DNA of 64,000 bases, taken from assembly GCF_034702125.1 (NCBI RefSeq), contig NC_085868.1, positions 46,980,778 through 47,044,777 on the forward strand, read 5' to 3'. This stretch comes from Engraulis encrasicolus. Its lineage: Eukaryota > Chordata > Actinopteri > Clupeiformes > Engraulidae. The notes below the pieces were generated by a model that ran no database searches, had not been told where the DNA came from, and worked only from the letters and a program-made list of their open reading frames with translations. This document shows, piece after piece, positions 11,366 through 23,502 of this stretch; position 1 is the stretch's first letter; every line of letters starts with the position of its first letter. Position numbers and translations under genes: made by a program.

Positions 11366-11924
11366 CCAAAACGCATACAGTGAAGCGCGCTCCCTACAAC
11401 GCAACACGTTATTGACCAAAAACAAACATCATCGCCAGCAGCAGTCCCGTCCTTTTTTTGTTACGACAGTTCATAGATGTATGAACTGCCCCCACTGTCC
11501 AAATGTTACACAAGCCAAATCTTTTGTGGATACTAAAACCACGAATGAATATGGACAGAGAGATTTCATTAATTGCAATTCTACATTTGTCATATACCGC
11601 CTAACTTGTCCTCGCGCTGAAGGGTTCTTTTATATCGGGCGCACCAAAAAAGGCGCATGCGAGATAGGCTAGCAGAACATAAATATGGTATCAGAGTGGG
11701 CAATTTTGACTATCCCATGGCGAAACATATGAATACCATGGTAAAAATGATTCTCTGCTGCGCATACAGGGCGTTCGAGCCATATCAAACCTCTTCCGAG
11801 GGGTGGGGGACAGGCTAAAAAGACTTAGGCCTAATCAGAGGGCAGGACTTTTTGGATACACCAACTGGATGCCATGCGCTATACTGGTCTAAATGAGGAT
11901 ATTGATCTTACTTGTTTTTTGTGA
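11366..11924 (+). pseudogene. Penelope-like element, C-terminal part (right, inverted copy)
   Basis: Plus-strand reading AYSEARSLQRNTLLTK, then RPFFVTT, a Cys cluster CMNCPHCPN (zinc-finger-like motif before the endonuclease, better preserved than on the left), FVIYRLTC and FFYIGRT of the GIY-YIG core. Frameshifts follow near 11660. The C-terminus TFWIHQLDAM, GLNEDIDLTCFL ends at stop 11922-11924. Relative to the left copy about 230 bp upstream of the Cys cluster are deleted. Confidence 0.82.
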
Positions 11925-12071
11925 TTTTTATTTGTACTTCTGGTCATTTTTTCTGTGGCATCACTTATTACCCCAGGCTATTTTTAATCTTTGTTTTCTA
12001 TGGTGTGCGCAAATGTGCTGTGCGTAAATGGGTCACATGTGGTGATGTCACTATTTAAGGGAGGCCTTCTT

Positions 12072-12111
12072 TTCAATGATGAAGACCTGGTGAGGTCGAA
12101 ACATGTCGGCT
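12072..12111 (+). ncRNA. Hammerhead-like motif 3' of Penelope-like ORF, right copy
   Basis: Inverted partner of 8892-8931. GAAACATGTC with the GTC triplet is intact here, but the first core base is changed (ATGATGA for CTGATGA). The two copies have therefore lost different core positions, which implies an intact ancestor. Confidence 0.6.
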
Positions 12112-13146
12112 TTTTAATGTAACCCCAGCCAGTACCATTAAAGGCTTTTTAATGTAACTTATCGTTTGGGCACCTTATTTTGGAGTGCCTGGATGAACTC
12201 TTCTCTCTACATGAACTGATCCCGATTATCCAAGAGCACCCAAAAGCTTACATGAACAGACTGAAGACTGCTTGAGCTTCCAGCCACCTGTGTGCCTTTC
12301 ATTGCCAAAATAATGTTCTGACTTTTATCTAAATTATTTGGTGATATCCCTCACAACAGTGCAACAGCACATAGGCCTAATGGCGGGAGTTTTTCCCTCA
12401 GCACGTAATGAAAGCTAATCGGACGTCTAATGACAGGTGGTGCTGACGGACAGCGCACGAGGGAAAGAAGTTGCAAACTTGATCGTGTTCGGTTTCGTCA
12501 GTCCAGCGGAACACTTCTGGCTCTACAAAAAAAGAATCTGTATTGCAACAAATCTAGTTAGGCCTAGGTCTATATAGGCTATCCAAGATATTTAATTTAG
12601 ATATTTAATTTAGTTTTCACCACCTAGTGAAGTGTTTAGGACCTGGCCTATTTAATGTCGCTGTAAATTGGTGTAATGTAGCAGAAAGTGCGAGACATTC
12701 GTTGGACTCGTTGCACGCAACAAGTTGTGAAATTATTTCTTAACGGTTTTAACCACATCATTCGCGACTCTCGAGCAGTTTGAGAACTGAGAAGAATGAG
12801 AGAGAGAGAGGGCAGTGACTATACCACGTCACTGAGACTATGTGTGTGTGCTGCGCCTACTGAATCCAAGTGCAGAAAAAACATATCCATATAGATTATT
12901 ACATAATGCACCATCTTATTACATTTCCATCAAAAAAAAAATTTGCGGCCGCATTCCGTAATAAATTTCGCATTTTGTAATAATTTATTACAAGATGAGA
13001 AAAAAGTTATTACGAAATGCGTTCAAGAAATGTATTACGAAATGCGTAAATTATTACACAATGCGGCGATTGTCACCACATTATGTAATAATTTGTTACA
13101 TTATTACATATTGCACCGTTATTACATAATGCGGCGTTACAAAAGC

Positions 13147-14849
13147 TCATAGCACACACTCCACTTGGCAGTGCCTTTAAAAAGCACATGCCTGAATACT
13201 CACTCACATCCTGGCGTCTGACCGTGGGGCCATACAAAGTTACAATTACGCACGATTTCTTTTAAACGACGACTCTATCATTGTGCTAGTGAATGTTAAA
13301 GTGACCAAAGCAGTGCTGCCATTCATATGAAAATTGTTGTATAGACTTTTTTCGCAAGTTGGCCTGCCTGCATGAAAACAACAAAGGCCCCGACAAGAAA
13401 AGGCCAAAGCTTGGCAATATAGAAAGGAGACTGTAGACTGTAGTCTTTGCTTTTACACTTAAACCGCAACAATGGTGGTCAGGAGGAGGAACCTACACTT
13501 TAAACTGCGTCCTGTGCAGTCACGTTGTCACTCGCAAAAACACCAGGCAGACGGAGACAAGTCCTCTGAGTTCATAGGGTCAAGAAATGCTAAAACTGCC
13601 CTCAGCTCAGCACAGAGTGAAAAAGATCCCTCAAATATTTTGATTTGGTTGGGAACTTCCCACCGATGCGGTCGATTTCCGTCTCTCTGACTGTAAATTT
13701 TCATTCATGAGACAACGGGTCCAAGCGAATTGTTTTTCCAAGTCGGACTCGATTTCACGTTCCATCTCTGGTTTGAATCACAGGAGGCAGGAACTCTTTG
13801 GGGCGGCACGCCACACAGCCGTAAGCCATTCAACGAGCCACTTTAAGGCAGGGCGACTGCGTTTCGTCTCTGTCTGCAACCCAACATCTAATCCTAATGG
13901 GTGCAAATCATTTCCCCAAATGTGCGTCCTTTCCTCTGTCGTCTGATCTCATGCCTTGTTATCAACCAGGGTAAAATCAGTTTTAAACACATTACATAGG
14001 CATTGTAGCCTAATAAAAAAGTATAACATTTGTAACCTAGAGTGCCTCAGCTTTCCTCTACCCTGATGAAGTCAGTTTGATATCAGACATTCAGTAAACA
14101 TTAAAAATGTGGACATATGATATAACTGGGAAAAATAAGCCTTGTGGGACATTCATCATTTGTCTATGCTTTAAAGTTGGTTTGACAGACAGGCTTATTT
14201 TGTCAGACCATCATATCCTAATGCGTCCCACACTGTACTGACATTCATTTTTGCTTCATTTGCTTGACTCAAAGGTCAAAAATGCAAAGTACCAGGTGTC
14301 GAGTTTCGCTTAACAGTGTAAGAAAGAAAAAAAAGACGTAACACAACACACCTAAAGGGTGGAAGGTTGGAGGAGGTTGAAGACAAGTGCTAGGTTCAGG
14401 TTCAGCTGAGACGTTTGCCCAATCTTGTGTTTATTCTCACCCTCTAATTTCAGACAAACACAAATGCAGCAGGCAGCAGACATTATAGAAGAAGTAAAGT
14501 GCACTCAATTACAGGAGGGGACTGGAGTTGTTTTTCTCCTTCTTCTTCATCTTCTTGAGTTCTTCCAGGAGTAAACAACACGCCCAGGCAGACAGACTAT
14601 GCTAAAGTACTCTAAGGTGAAGGGATACCTCTGTGCCCGAAACTCTATTTTTGGAAAGCACCCTAGCCTCACCCTCACCTCAGCTCAGACCTGACTCACA
14701 AAAATCAAACACCTTGTTCAAGGTATGATCACTTAGAAGGACACCAGAGGTTGATGAGGGGTTTGAACATGAAACATTTCTCTTAACTTTACTTCATATA
14801 GTACATCAGTGTAAGGTGAGAGGCCAACACAAACTAAAACGGTTAATTG
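13147..14849. other. Unassigned intronic sequence
   Basis: 1.7 kb without a convincing ORF, SINE or paired inverted ends. Short open frames at 13472-13690 and 13707-13946 show no family resemblance. Confidence 0.5.
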
Positions 14850-15034
14850 CTACGTTTACATGAGACATTTAATTACGAATTAACTGACTTTAATTCTGAA
14901 TAAAGCTTAATTCTGCTTTGAAAACGTCATGTAATCACCTCTTAATTCGGAATTAAAGGAAAGATCAAAGTAAACTCGACAGAACTATTTAATTCGGAAT
15001 TATTAATTCGGAATGAAAAACAAGTAAACATAGT
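14850..15034. mobile_element. AT-rich MITE with CTACGTTTACATG-type ends
   Basis: Ends CTACGTTTACATG and CAAGTAAACATAG are imperfect inverted repeats. The interior has repeated AATTCGGAATTA palindromes. A clean TSD is not seen. Confidence 0.55.
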
Positions 15035-15593
15035 GATTGACATAAAATGGCTTATAAACACTTAGCATGGAGGGCATGAGGAGGATACCTCTTCAAACTC
15101 TGCCAGTTTGTGTAACGTCTTTACTTTCCCAGCCTCCCATTTCACAACAACAGCGATTTGCTTTCTATACAACACCCGATGCATCGTACAGTACATGGTG
15201 GGAGGTGGAGAGCCAAACAAACAAAACAAGCTAGAAATGGTTAATGTGAAAACATGGCCACTTAAGGTATGAGGCTGCCTGCCTCTTCAAAATGTTTTCC
15301 TCCTCAGACCTCAGTCAGGCCCTGGGGTTCAGGAAAATCAATATTTGAGAAGCCAAGAAGCTCTCCTCTCCTCTCCTCTCCTCAGACGAAGCAAGCGAAG
15401 GAGCACTTCAAAGCAGACGGGGAGACGGGGAGATCAAGGGCACGTCAGAGTAGAGGCACCGTGTGGGTTTATATAAAGTTAGATAAGACTGTTGTTGACA
15501 CAGCGACATGACTCTGAACTGACTGAAGAAGAGGCTGTCAAGTCATGTCAGTACAAGAGACTGAAGCGAGACGCAGCAGAGAGAGACAGGAGG

Positions 15594-15616
15594 GGGGGGG
15601 AGAGAGAAAGAGAGAG

Positions 15617-15647
<31 letters not shown>

Positions 15648-15680
15648 GAGAAAGAAAGAAAGAAGAGAGAAAGAAAGAGA
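15594..15680. repeat. (GA)/(GAAA)n polypurine repeat
   Basis: G run, GA and GAAA units over about 90 bp. Confidence 0.9.
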
Positions 15681-15699
15681 ACAAATGCATGATCCTGAC

Positions 15700-16344
15700 T
15701 TAGGAAACAAACATGGGAAAACAACACTCCCTCATGTCCAGCCTCAGCTTGCTACAGTGCAATGCTGCAGAGGAGCGATACCATTACACACCCACACACT
15801 CGCCCTAAACCCTGGAACGTGCACACACACAAACACCACAGTTTAACCCTGGCTAAATGAAAATAATAGGCTGCATACACTACAGTACAGCTTTCATGGG
15901 CCTTGAAAGCCCACACTGTAAGGTTTTTTCCAGGGGCTAGTCCCTAGAGAGGTAGAGACAAAACCGGCCCACAGGTAGTGGTCTATGCTGACTTCTACAG
16001 CTACTACTCAAGGCTACAACAAGCAGTCAGCACCAACACTGAGGAGGCGAAACACACTTTGCTTCACATTATCTGTGTGCATTGCAAGTAGTATTTTCAC
16101 AAGTTAAAATTTCATTATGAAGACTTCTTATCTCTTCTTATCAGTTTCATGAATGTCATTTTCTAAACACTAAGCTCTTTATACTCAACAACTGTGTAAA
16201 CAGCAAAAAGAAACATAGGCAGTGTGATATTTAAACTAATGAATGTTTTGCAAAAATGACTCATGCAAACATTGAGAGCAATTTTTCAATTAGGATGCAC
16301 TGTTTTAGACCAGCAGAGTTTTCTTCCTCACGACAGAGCAGGAG
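15700..16344. other. Unassigned intronic sequence
   Basis: No ORF or repeat recognised apart from scattered CA. Confidence 0.5.
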
Positions 16345-16738
16345 TAGTGTTGCCAAATTGGGCTGTTTCCCACCCAATTGGGCTGCTTAGGTTGGCCGTC
16401 TGTGTGTAAAAAATGTGTAAAAATGGCATTAGGGTGGGATCTTCTGCAACTTTAAGGGCACAGAAATCATTAGAATTTAGTGCAAATTGGGCAGGATTTA
16501 GTGGTTCCAGACGCTTGAGATTTTTTTGGGATAGAAATCATCAGTCTCTCTTGGCCCTACCGTGGCCAACCGGTAGGGCACTCGCCTGCCATGCGGTTGA
16601 CCCGGGTTCGATTCCCAGCCCGGGTCCTTTGCTGACCCCTCCCCGGCTCTCTCCCTGTCCACCTCTCACACTGTCCTATCAGAAAAAGTTGAAAAAGACC
16701 CCAAAAAAGGAAATCATCAGTCTCACCTGGCAACCCTG
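16345..16738 (+). mobile_element. hAT-type MITE (GTTGCCA family), interrupted by a SINE
   Basis: Ends TAGTGTTGCCAAATTGGGC and CACCTGGCAACCCTG match copies at 28034-28262, 36219-36483 (inverted) and 49323-49540. Flanks AGCAGGAG/AGCTGAAG agree at 6 of 8. A SINE with its own TSD lies inside. Confidence 0.75.
16549..16709 (+). mobile_element. tRNA-derived SINE (CCCTACCGTGG family)
   Basis: Pol III A box (TGGCCAACCGG) and perfect B box (GGTTCGATTCC) occur in a CCCTACCGTGG head. A pyrimidine-rich body follows (CTCTCTCCCTGTCC) and a tail AAAAAGTTGAAAAAGACCCC. A perfect 15-bp TSD GAAATCATCAGTCTC flanks it (16534-16548, 16710-16724). It is the reference copy for the family here. Confidence 0.93.
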
Positions 16739-17195
16739 AGCTGAAGGTGTTTGAGGAAGTACCCAATCCCAATCCCTGCCTTTTTTCTGCTGACGCGCCT
16801 TCAAGGCTCAGCTCAGGCCAGGGAGTGTAGGACACTTATCTCACTTTCTAAATCATCCCTGCAACCTAAATGTGAAAAGTCCAGCACAGAAAGCAGTAGC
16901 AAGGTTTTTTCTTCTTTTCTTAAATGGTGGTAGGCTACTGCTGGAGAGATACCGTATGCAAACTCTGATCCTTTCGACTTCAAAGGCCCATGCTTTTAAA
17001 AGTCTGAAGCTTGAAGTTATTTCCACTGATTTCACAGGATGGATGGCGGCACTCAGTTAGGATGATGCCACTGCTTCTGCACATAAACGTCAAAACCGGT
17101 AGCGGCACACACGGCTGCTCATAAACAAGATTGCAATAATAAAACATCAGTTAGTGTTGGGAGTTACTCATTATGAATATACTGTATCGGGGCCT

Positions 17196-17334
17196 ACTCT
17201 ACAAAGTTGGTTCAGGAGTAAACCAGGTTAAGTTAAGAGGTAAATCATCTAATAGAAGAGCCTGGAGTCCTCATTTTCTTAAGAAGATGATTTACCTCTT
17301 AAATTAACCTGGTTTACTCCGGAACCAGCTTTGT
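17196..17334. mobile_element. Fold-back MITE (GGAGTAAACCAGGTTAA family)
   Basis: CTACAAAGTTGGTTCAGGAG... near 17198 and its complement ending CCAGCTTTGTA at about 17334 form arms of roughly 55 bp around a 25-bp spacer. TSD not clear. Confidence 0.7.
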
Positions 17335-17684
17335 AATATGAAGGGTATATCGCCTGAAATATCATGATTTTAAAAAACAAACAAACAAACAAACAAACAA
17401 AAACAGTAATGTCAGCTTGGTGTTGCAGACTTCATTTTTGTTTCCTGCTAGTCGCTGGACTGTGTGTGCAAATTTCAGTCACCAGAAGATTTCAACAAAC
17501 TAAGCCTCCAGTAGTATATCAGGACCATGGCAATGCTTTCTGACAGAAATCAACTTAATAACTCTTTGGTACGTAACGTTTGCCCACGGCTATACTATAT
17601 ATGAAATACAGGGCAGCTTTAATGAAGAAGTGGGAAAATATACGAGGGGACAACAGCACAAAAAATAACCCTTATAGGGTATAC

Positions 17685-17906
17685 CAGAGAGAGTAGAGAG
17701 AGAGGGGTTCCATTGGCCCATTGTTTCCGGGTTCTATTATTGCAAGGGGAGGGGGGGAAATCCCCCTTTAGACAGACCTAAGGACTGTTCTATTCAATCT
17801 AGGAGTATTATGACATGCCCCTTTAGGCAGACCGGAACCTGGTCATGTTAGGTGCCCATAGAAACCTATTACATTGGCATATCTCTATATACTTAAAGAA
17901 TCTCTG
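17685..17906 (-). mobile_element. CAGAGA...TCTCTG element with 7-bp TSD, copy 1
   Basis: 222 bp, inverted relative to copies at 31102-31324 and 35901-36105. Flanks GGTATAC/GGTATAT agree at 6 of 7. The conserved body includes the GGTTCCGGTCTGCC and AATAGGTTTCTATGGGC regions. Confidence 0.75.
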
Positions 17907-18994
17907 GGTATATTGTATGTATATAGTGTGTACAGTGAAACCACAGCTCTGTCAGCAAGGAGGGATAAATGGAGTGTAAAAAAAAAAACCTCCAGTAACC
18001 GTACACAGGGAGGGGAAGAGGAATGTTTAGCCTGGCAATCAGTACTTCAACACCGGACAGGTTAGGAGAGACATACAACCCTGGCATAATTGCCCCAAAA
18101 TATCCATCTGTCATTCCCACCGGAGGTTACGGCAGAGTAATGTGGTAAAGGGTTTTTTTTGTTTTTTTAATGGGGAGGGAGGGTGGAGGATTGGAGATAG
18201 AGGGTGGCTGTAAAAAAAAGAATCATGGATCCTAAATGCACTCCAAAGTAGACATACAGTAATCTGTGAGGAAGTCTTCCACCCCCCAGGTAATAAATTA
18301 GCATCTCTCTCCCCTGGGGTGGAGGAAACTACAATAGACTATGGCTGAGGCTGATGTCTTCTGAACTGTTTGCCTGCAGCCCTCTAAAGACATAACTCAA
18401 GCATTTCATTTCTAGTTTGGTTCAAGGCAACTCAGATATAGAGCCATTTTCTCACCTGTAAAGACAGCGACCACCTAGCCAGGCCACACCTTTCTAGTGA
18501 CGCAACACCTTTGGCATTGCTTCTAGTCAGGCCAAAAGCAATGGAAATACCGTTTCTGATCTCCCAAACAAAAATGAAACATATATATACAGAAACTGAA
18601 TCCTGCACCTTCTAAACAGATGAGCGGTGGCCAATCACAATTTAAGTAGTCTGTCTACCATGCAGACTGCAGAGTATATGATTCCATGGGCAGTAGATGG
18701 CATCAAACGCCAGAGCCGTCAGAATGCATCACACAAAAATGAAACCTATGATGAGTCATTTGTCTTGAGGAAAGAAGGATCCTTGTTTCACTGAGAAAAC
18801 AAGATGGCATGGCCCAAATCAGTCAAGTCAGTCAATCTTACCCTTTTTAAACAAGGTCCCTCTGCATAGCAGTTTAAAAATCAAAGACAAATGAAAACTT
18901 TTCCACACCTCCCAAGAACCACAATGTGACAAGCTGTGACCAATGATCTATTGCTTGAAGGAGCAATGGCTGCAAACACTCCACTCTGAGTTAT
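17907..18994. other. Unassigned intronic sequence
   Basis: 1.1 kb with no recognisable element or coding pattern. Confidence 0.5.
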
Positions 18995-18998
18995 TTAA

Positions 18999-20200
18999 CC
19001 CATTGACGCCGGTTGTTGCGTTACGCAACATTGGCCCTGGCGCCGGTTGTTGCAAAACGCAACATTATTGATTTGTCAATATTTTCAAGACGCATGAGAG
19101 ATGCAATGCACAATGTTTTGTTCAAATACACAAGAGGTGGATGTTCTCGATTCTTTTAAAGATCATGTAGCAAAAAAAAAGTTTGATTCGTCGACAAAAA
19201 TGTCAAACGCAATCAACCATGCTTGCTTCTGTAGACGTGGGTTGTTTAGCCATTTCACACAGGTAAAAAAAAAAAAAAAAGAAGAAGAAGGCTGTGGTTC
19301 GCAAGACACGCTGTTACAGCGAACGTGATGTTCAGTTGAAAGGTAATGAAGACATTTTAATCGAGGAAAGGAAATATGATTGAAGACCCTTTAGATAGAG
19401 AGCAGGAGTGTGATTTGCCGCGGCCGCATGAAGAGGTGGGCGAGTGGCTTCCAAATAGACAGTCAGCTAGATTTCGCCAAAACCAAAACTTCTCTCCGAC
19501 ACTCGGGGCAATTGGCGAAGGCGTCAATATCTGAGGAAGCACGTCCTTCAGATATATTGCAGAATATTTTCACTGAGGATGAGGAACTCTCGGGTATGGT
19601 GATAACCTATTGGTGAGGCAGACAACGGTAGACATGCGAATTATAGACGCGCGGCCACACATCCGGCTAAAAGTGGAGCCCCGTCTCAAAATAAGATATT
19701 ATGAAATTGCTCATCGGTCTCTGCATAACGTTTGGAGGAATAAAACGGCCATACTCGCCGGTGGGAGAGCAAGTGGCTGTATCAGACAAATGTCCCCCAT
19801 TTATGGCAGAAATGACTGCCTAATAATTATAATAATAGTGATTATTGTGATTTAGTTATAGTCGGCTATTGTAACAGTAGCAATAGTAGCCTAATAGCCT
19901 ATAATAAATAGCAGCATCAAGCATTAGGCCTATTCTGAAAGCACATGAAACTTTCTTTCAATCATTTGATTATGAGATATGATTTTTTTAAGGAATATGT
20001 GTTAGTGTTAATTCTGAATGAGCATAATCCCGTGAAAGCAGAGGATTTTACCTTTTAAATGCAATTTGTCCCATGTCCCTATGTGTTCCAGAGGCTGAGA
20101 TATTGAATTTATCATAGGAGTTTTCAACCAAGTTTTCTTATCTCAAAAAACCCTCAGGCATTGGGGACCTTTTCTAAAAACTGGCTCAGGCGCCAATGGG
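18999..20200. mobile_element. piggyBac-type element, 1.2 kb, apparently non-autonomous
   Basis: TTAA on both sides (18995-18998, 20201-20204) with ends CCCATTGACGCCGG and CAGGCGCCAATGGG, the CCC terminus and TTAA target of piggyBac. A tandem GCCGGTTGTTGC motif lies near the left end. Short frames at 19101-19328 and 19410-19616 lack the DDD catalytic region I would need to call a transposase. PiggyBac MITEs with related ends are at 39743-39976 and 62779-62880. Confidence 0.8.
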
Positions 20201-20486
20201 TTAACACAGGCCCAGGACAAGACCAAAACGTTGAGTTGGGGGGGGAGTTGAAAAATGAGTTTTTTGGTCTTAGTTCCAAGAATCCAAGAATCTCAGCAAT
20301 GTATGGAGGGCATACAATACCGGTAATTACATTTATTCATTCCTCCTTCCTGACAGAGGCCCTTGATGTGTTTTCTGTAATGCAGATCTGTGGTTGGCTG
20401 GAGGATCCAACTGATCCAACAGACTGACAAAGAAAGAAGAGATAGGGGAAGGATTCTGGAGACCACATGAACCATAGGCCATCTAG

Positions 20487-20812
20487 TAGGGCTGTAACGG
20501 TATACAAAAATCACGGTTCGGTACGTACAGTACCTCGGTTTTGGGGTCACAGATCAGGTTCGATACAATTTCAGAAAATACATTCGAACTGCTGTTTTGG
20601 GTCGAAGATTTCATAAGTGTAAGAAATAGAACTGTACAGTAGAACTAGAACTCTACGTACATCTTTTTTCTTGCATTCTCTCTGCAGTCTGCATGAGACA
20701 CTGCATGTAGTGGCAGCATAAAGTAATGAACTGAGTTGCCGGTCACTCTACCTTTCGGTCCAGCACTGTTCGGTTCGGTACAAATACAATACATTATGCC
20801 TTAACAGGCCTA
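20487..20812. mobile_element. hAT MITE at the edge of the 31-bp minisatellite
   Basis: Ends TAGGGCTGTAACGGTATAC and the complement of TAGGCCTGTTAAGGC. The flanks CCATCTAG and CTATCTAG match at 7 of 8. CACGGTTCGGTACG subterminal motifs occur at both ends. Confidence 0.8.
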
Positions 20813-21292
20813 CTATCTAGCCATGTACCATAGGCTATCTAGCCATGCAGGCTATGTACCATAGGCTATCTAGCCATGCAGGCTATGTACCATAGGCTAT
20901 CTAGCCATGCAGGCTACGTACCATAGGCTATCTAGCCATGTAGGCTACGTACCATAGGCTATCTAGCCATGCAGGCTATGTACCATAGGCTATCTAGCCA
21001 TGTAGGCTACGTACCATAGGCTATCTAGCCATGCAGGCTACGTACCATAGGCTATCTAGCCATGTAGGCTACGTACCATAGGCTATCTAGCCATGCAGGC
21101 TACGTACCATAGGCTATCTAGCCATGTAGGCTACGTACCATAGGCTATCTAGCCATGTAGGCTACGTACCATAGGCTATCTAGCCATGCAGGCTACGTAC
21201 CATAGGCTATCTAGCCATGCAGGCTACGTACCATAGGCTATCTAGCCATGCAGGCTACGTACCATAGGCTATCTAGCCATGCAGGCTATGTG
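20813..21292. repeat. 31-bp minisatellite, about 15 copies
   Basis: The unit CATAGGCTATCTAGCCATG plus YAGGCTAYGTAC is repeated head-to-tail with only C/T variants at two sites. There are no spacers, so this is not a CRISPR array. Confidence 0.97.
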
Positions 21293-21881
21293 TCCAGCAT
21301 GTGTTTCAAGGGAAACAACTACAGAGGAGCCAAAGAAACACTGATTACAATGTGGGCTTGTGCTGTACAGTAAGCTACGGGCCTCCAGTGGCTCCTTAAG
21401 CCTGATACATAGTCATGCTGTGCTGACTTGGGGTACAGCATGGACGTACTGTCAGCGGGATGTGTATTCCTCATAGTCGCCCTGCGTGCGCATGCAGGAA
21501 AGGGCGTGGTGTTTTTTTTCCCGCTGAGATTTTAATGACGTCAATTCACCTCCGTGACAACAGGGGGCGAACTAACTCATTCAGTTGAGCCCAGTCCCTA
21601 GAATGAATCACAAAGCTAACCAGCTGGCTATGTAAAACGTAATATTCCACTAGTAGCCTACTTCTAAAAGTTGGGGCATAATTAGATGATACAACATCAG
21701 TTTCTTTTTGGTCAAGTACTACATTAGATTAAATGCAAGACAAACGCCATTTTAAAAGACAATAGACAGCATGAATGGCCATTCACACCTGGGGCCTAGT
21801 AGTAGCTAGCCAGCTAAATCAGTCATTACAAACTCAAAGCTAGTTGACTAGCCACCTGAAACGTAATTCTACCACTAACAA

Positions 21882-22382
21882 AGGCTTCTTGCTATTAATT
21901 TAAAAAGTTGTGGCGTAATTAGACATGAATGATAGCATACAAGATTCTCTCTTTATTCATGTTTTACAGTTCAGGTGGTTAAAATGCCAAACAAAAGCCG
22001 TTTTTAAATACAATACATCTAATGGCCATATTAACAGCTAGCTTAGCAACTGTCAGCCAAACCCATTCAAACTCTACAGGACATTAGCGAACCCTGTTTT
22101 AGAAGCTAGCTAGCCACACTACAAATCAACAAAGAGGCTTCTTGCTATTAATTTAAAAAGTTGTGGCGTAATTAGACATGGATGATAGCATACAAGATTC
22201 TCTCTTTATTCATGTTTTACAGTTGAGGTGGTTAAATGAAACAAAAGCCATTTTTAAATACAATAGATAGCCTATCTAATTAACAGCTAGCTTAGCAACT
22301 GTCAGCCAAACCCATTCAAACTCTACAGGACATTAGCGAACCCTGTTTTAATGAGCTAGCTGCCACACTACAAAAGAACAAA
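21882..22382. repeat. Tandem duplication, ~250-bp unit
   Basis: 21882-22134 and 22135-22382 are about 93% alike by eye (GGCTTCTTGCTATTAATTT start, CTCTACAGGACATTAGC near the end). A more diverged third unit lies upstream at about 21610-21881, and a stub begins at 22383. Confidence 0.9.
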
Positions 22383-22934
22383 GAGGCTTCTTTGCTACTA
22401 CCACACTACAAACATATCATTTCCATGATGGCCTTTTATGGATATTTCTAATTGATTTTTTGGAAGTTGTACTACTGAAATAAAAACAGTTTCTCTTCTC
22501 CCTGTCAAAAAACTCCAGTGCTTTCCTGCCAAGTCAACTGCATCGTGTTTTTCGTTTTCCTTCAAACCTCCGCGGTAGGGTAGAAGAATAGAACACAACT
22601 GACCTATCAGGGCTGAGTTCCCCCCGGACTGCCGTAAGCGCATTGACCAATCACCGTCTTCAAGCATAGCTCAGCTCACGGACATTTCAGCCTGGGAGAA
22701 ACATGCGTGTACTGCAGCCAGGGGTCGTTTTGTCGCTGCACAGGGGGGCGCGGTGGCTGCTTCTCTGTGCAGAACCTCCGTGAACGCGCGACTCTGAATC
22801 CCCCTTTAGGCTAACATAATTTCAACAAATCAGAAGTATTTGAGGGCCTCCAGGCCAGGCAGGCACACACATTTCACACACGACTTTAAATCATGTTCTT
22901 CTCGTTTTTTCCCTCTTTCTGTGCTGTCAAGGTT
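22383..22934. other. Unassigned, possibly part of a transposon
   Basis: Contains a minus frame (22398-22667) with no recognisable domain and a GGGGGGCGCGGTGG stretch. I could not pair terminal repeats. Confidence 0.4.
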
Positions 22935-23462
22935 TCCACACACAGACACAGACACACACACACACGCACACACGTACACACACACACGCACACACACACA
23001 CACTACACTGATGTTTTCAGCAGCAGGCAGCTATGATCTCATCTAATTCCTCTTCATTGAATTATATTTCATCGTCCCTTCACGCCGTAGATTTATGCGT
23101 TTCCATGTTTCATTTGAGGGGTGAACTAAAGGAGTGGAGGGCTGAGCCCTAACCACTTCCAGTCTCCAGTGCAGTCTTTCCTGCCCAAAACCACCAGCGC
23201 TACACAAGAGGGGACTCTGCACTTCGCACCACACCGCCGCCGCACAAACACATTCTTCAATCGCTATGGCTACAGCAACTACCCGCGATGACTTCATGAG
23301 AGCACTTTCAAACAGTAAAACAAAAAGCGATATATCTGATTTAGAAAACATACGCACATTCAAACACACGCACACGAAAACACACGCACATTCAAACATA
23401 CGCACACACATACGCACACACATACGCACACACATACGCACACATACGTGCGCCGCACACAC

Positions 23463-23502
<40 letters not shown>
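22935..23502. repeat. (CA)n clusters
   Basis: CA-rich blocks at 22935-23005 and 23355-23502 (with ACACATACGC units) surround a non-repetitive 350-bp stretch in which nothing was recognised. Confidence 0.85.

Noticed and set aside
19101..19616. piggyBac transposase gene
   Set aside because: The short frames lack the catalytic region and do not join into a recognisable protein.
20813..21292. Regular ~31-bp repeats suggesting a CRISPR array
   Set aside because: Units are head-to-tail with no unique spacers and the context is vertebrate; it is a minisatellite.
22398..22667. 89-codon minus-strand ORF
   Set aside because: No family resemblance, no splice or promoter context; within repeat-like sequence.
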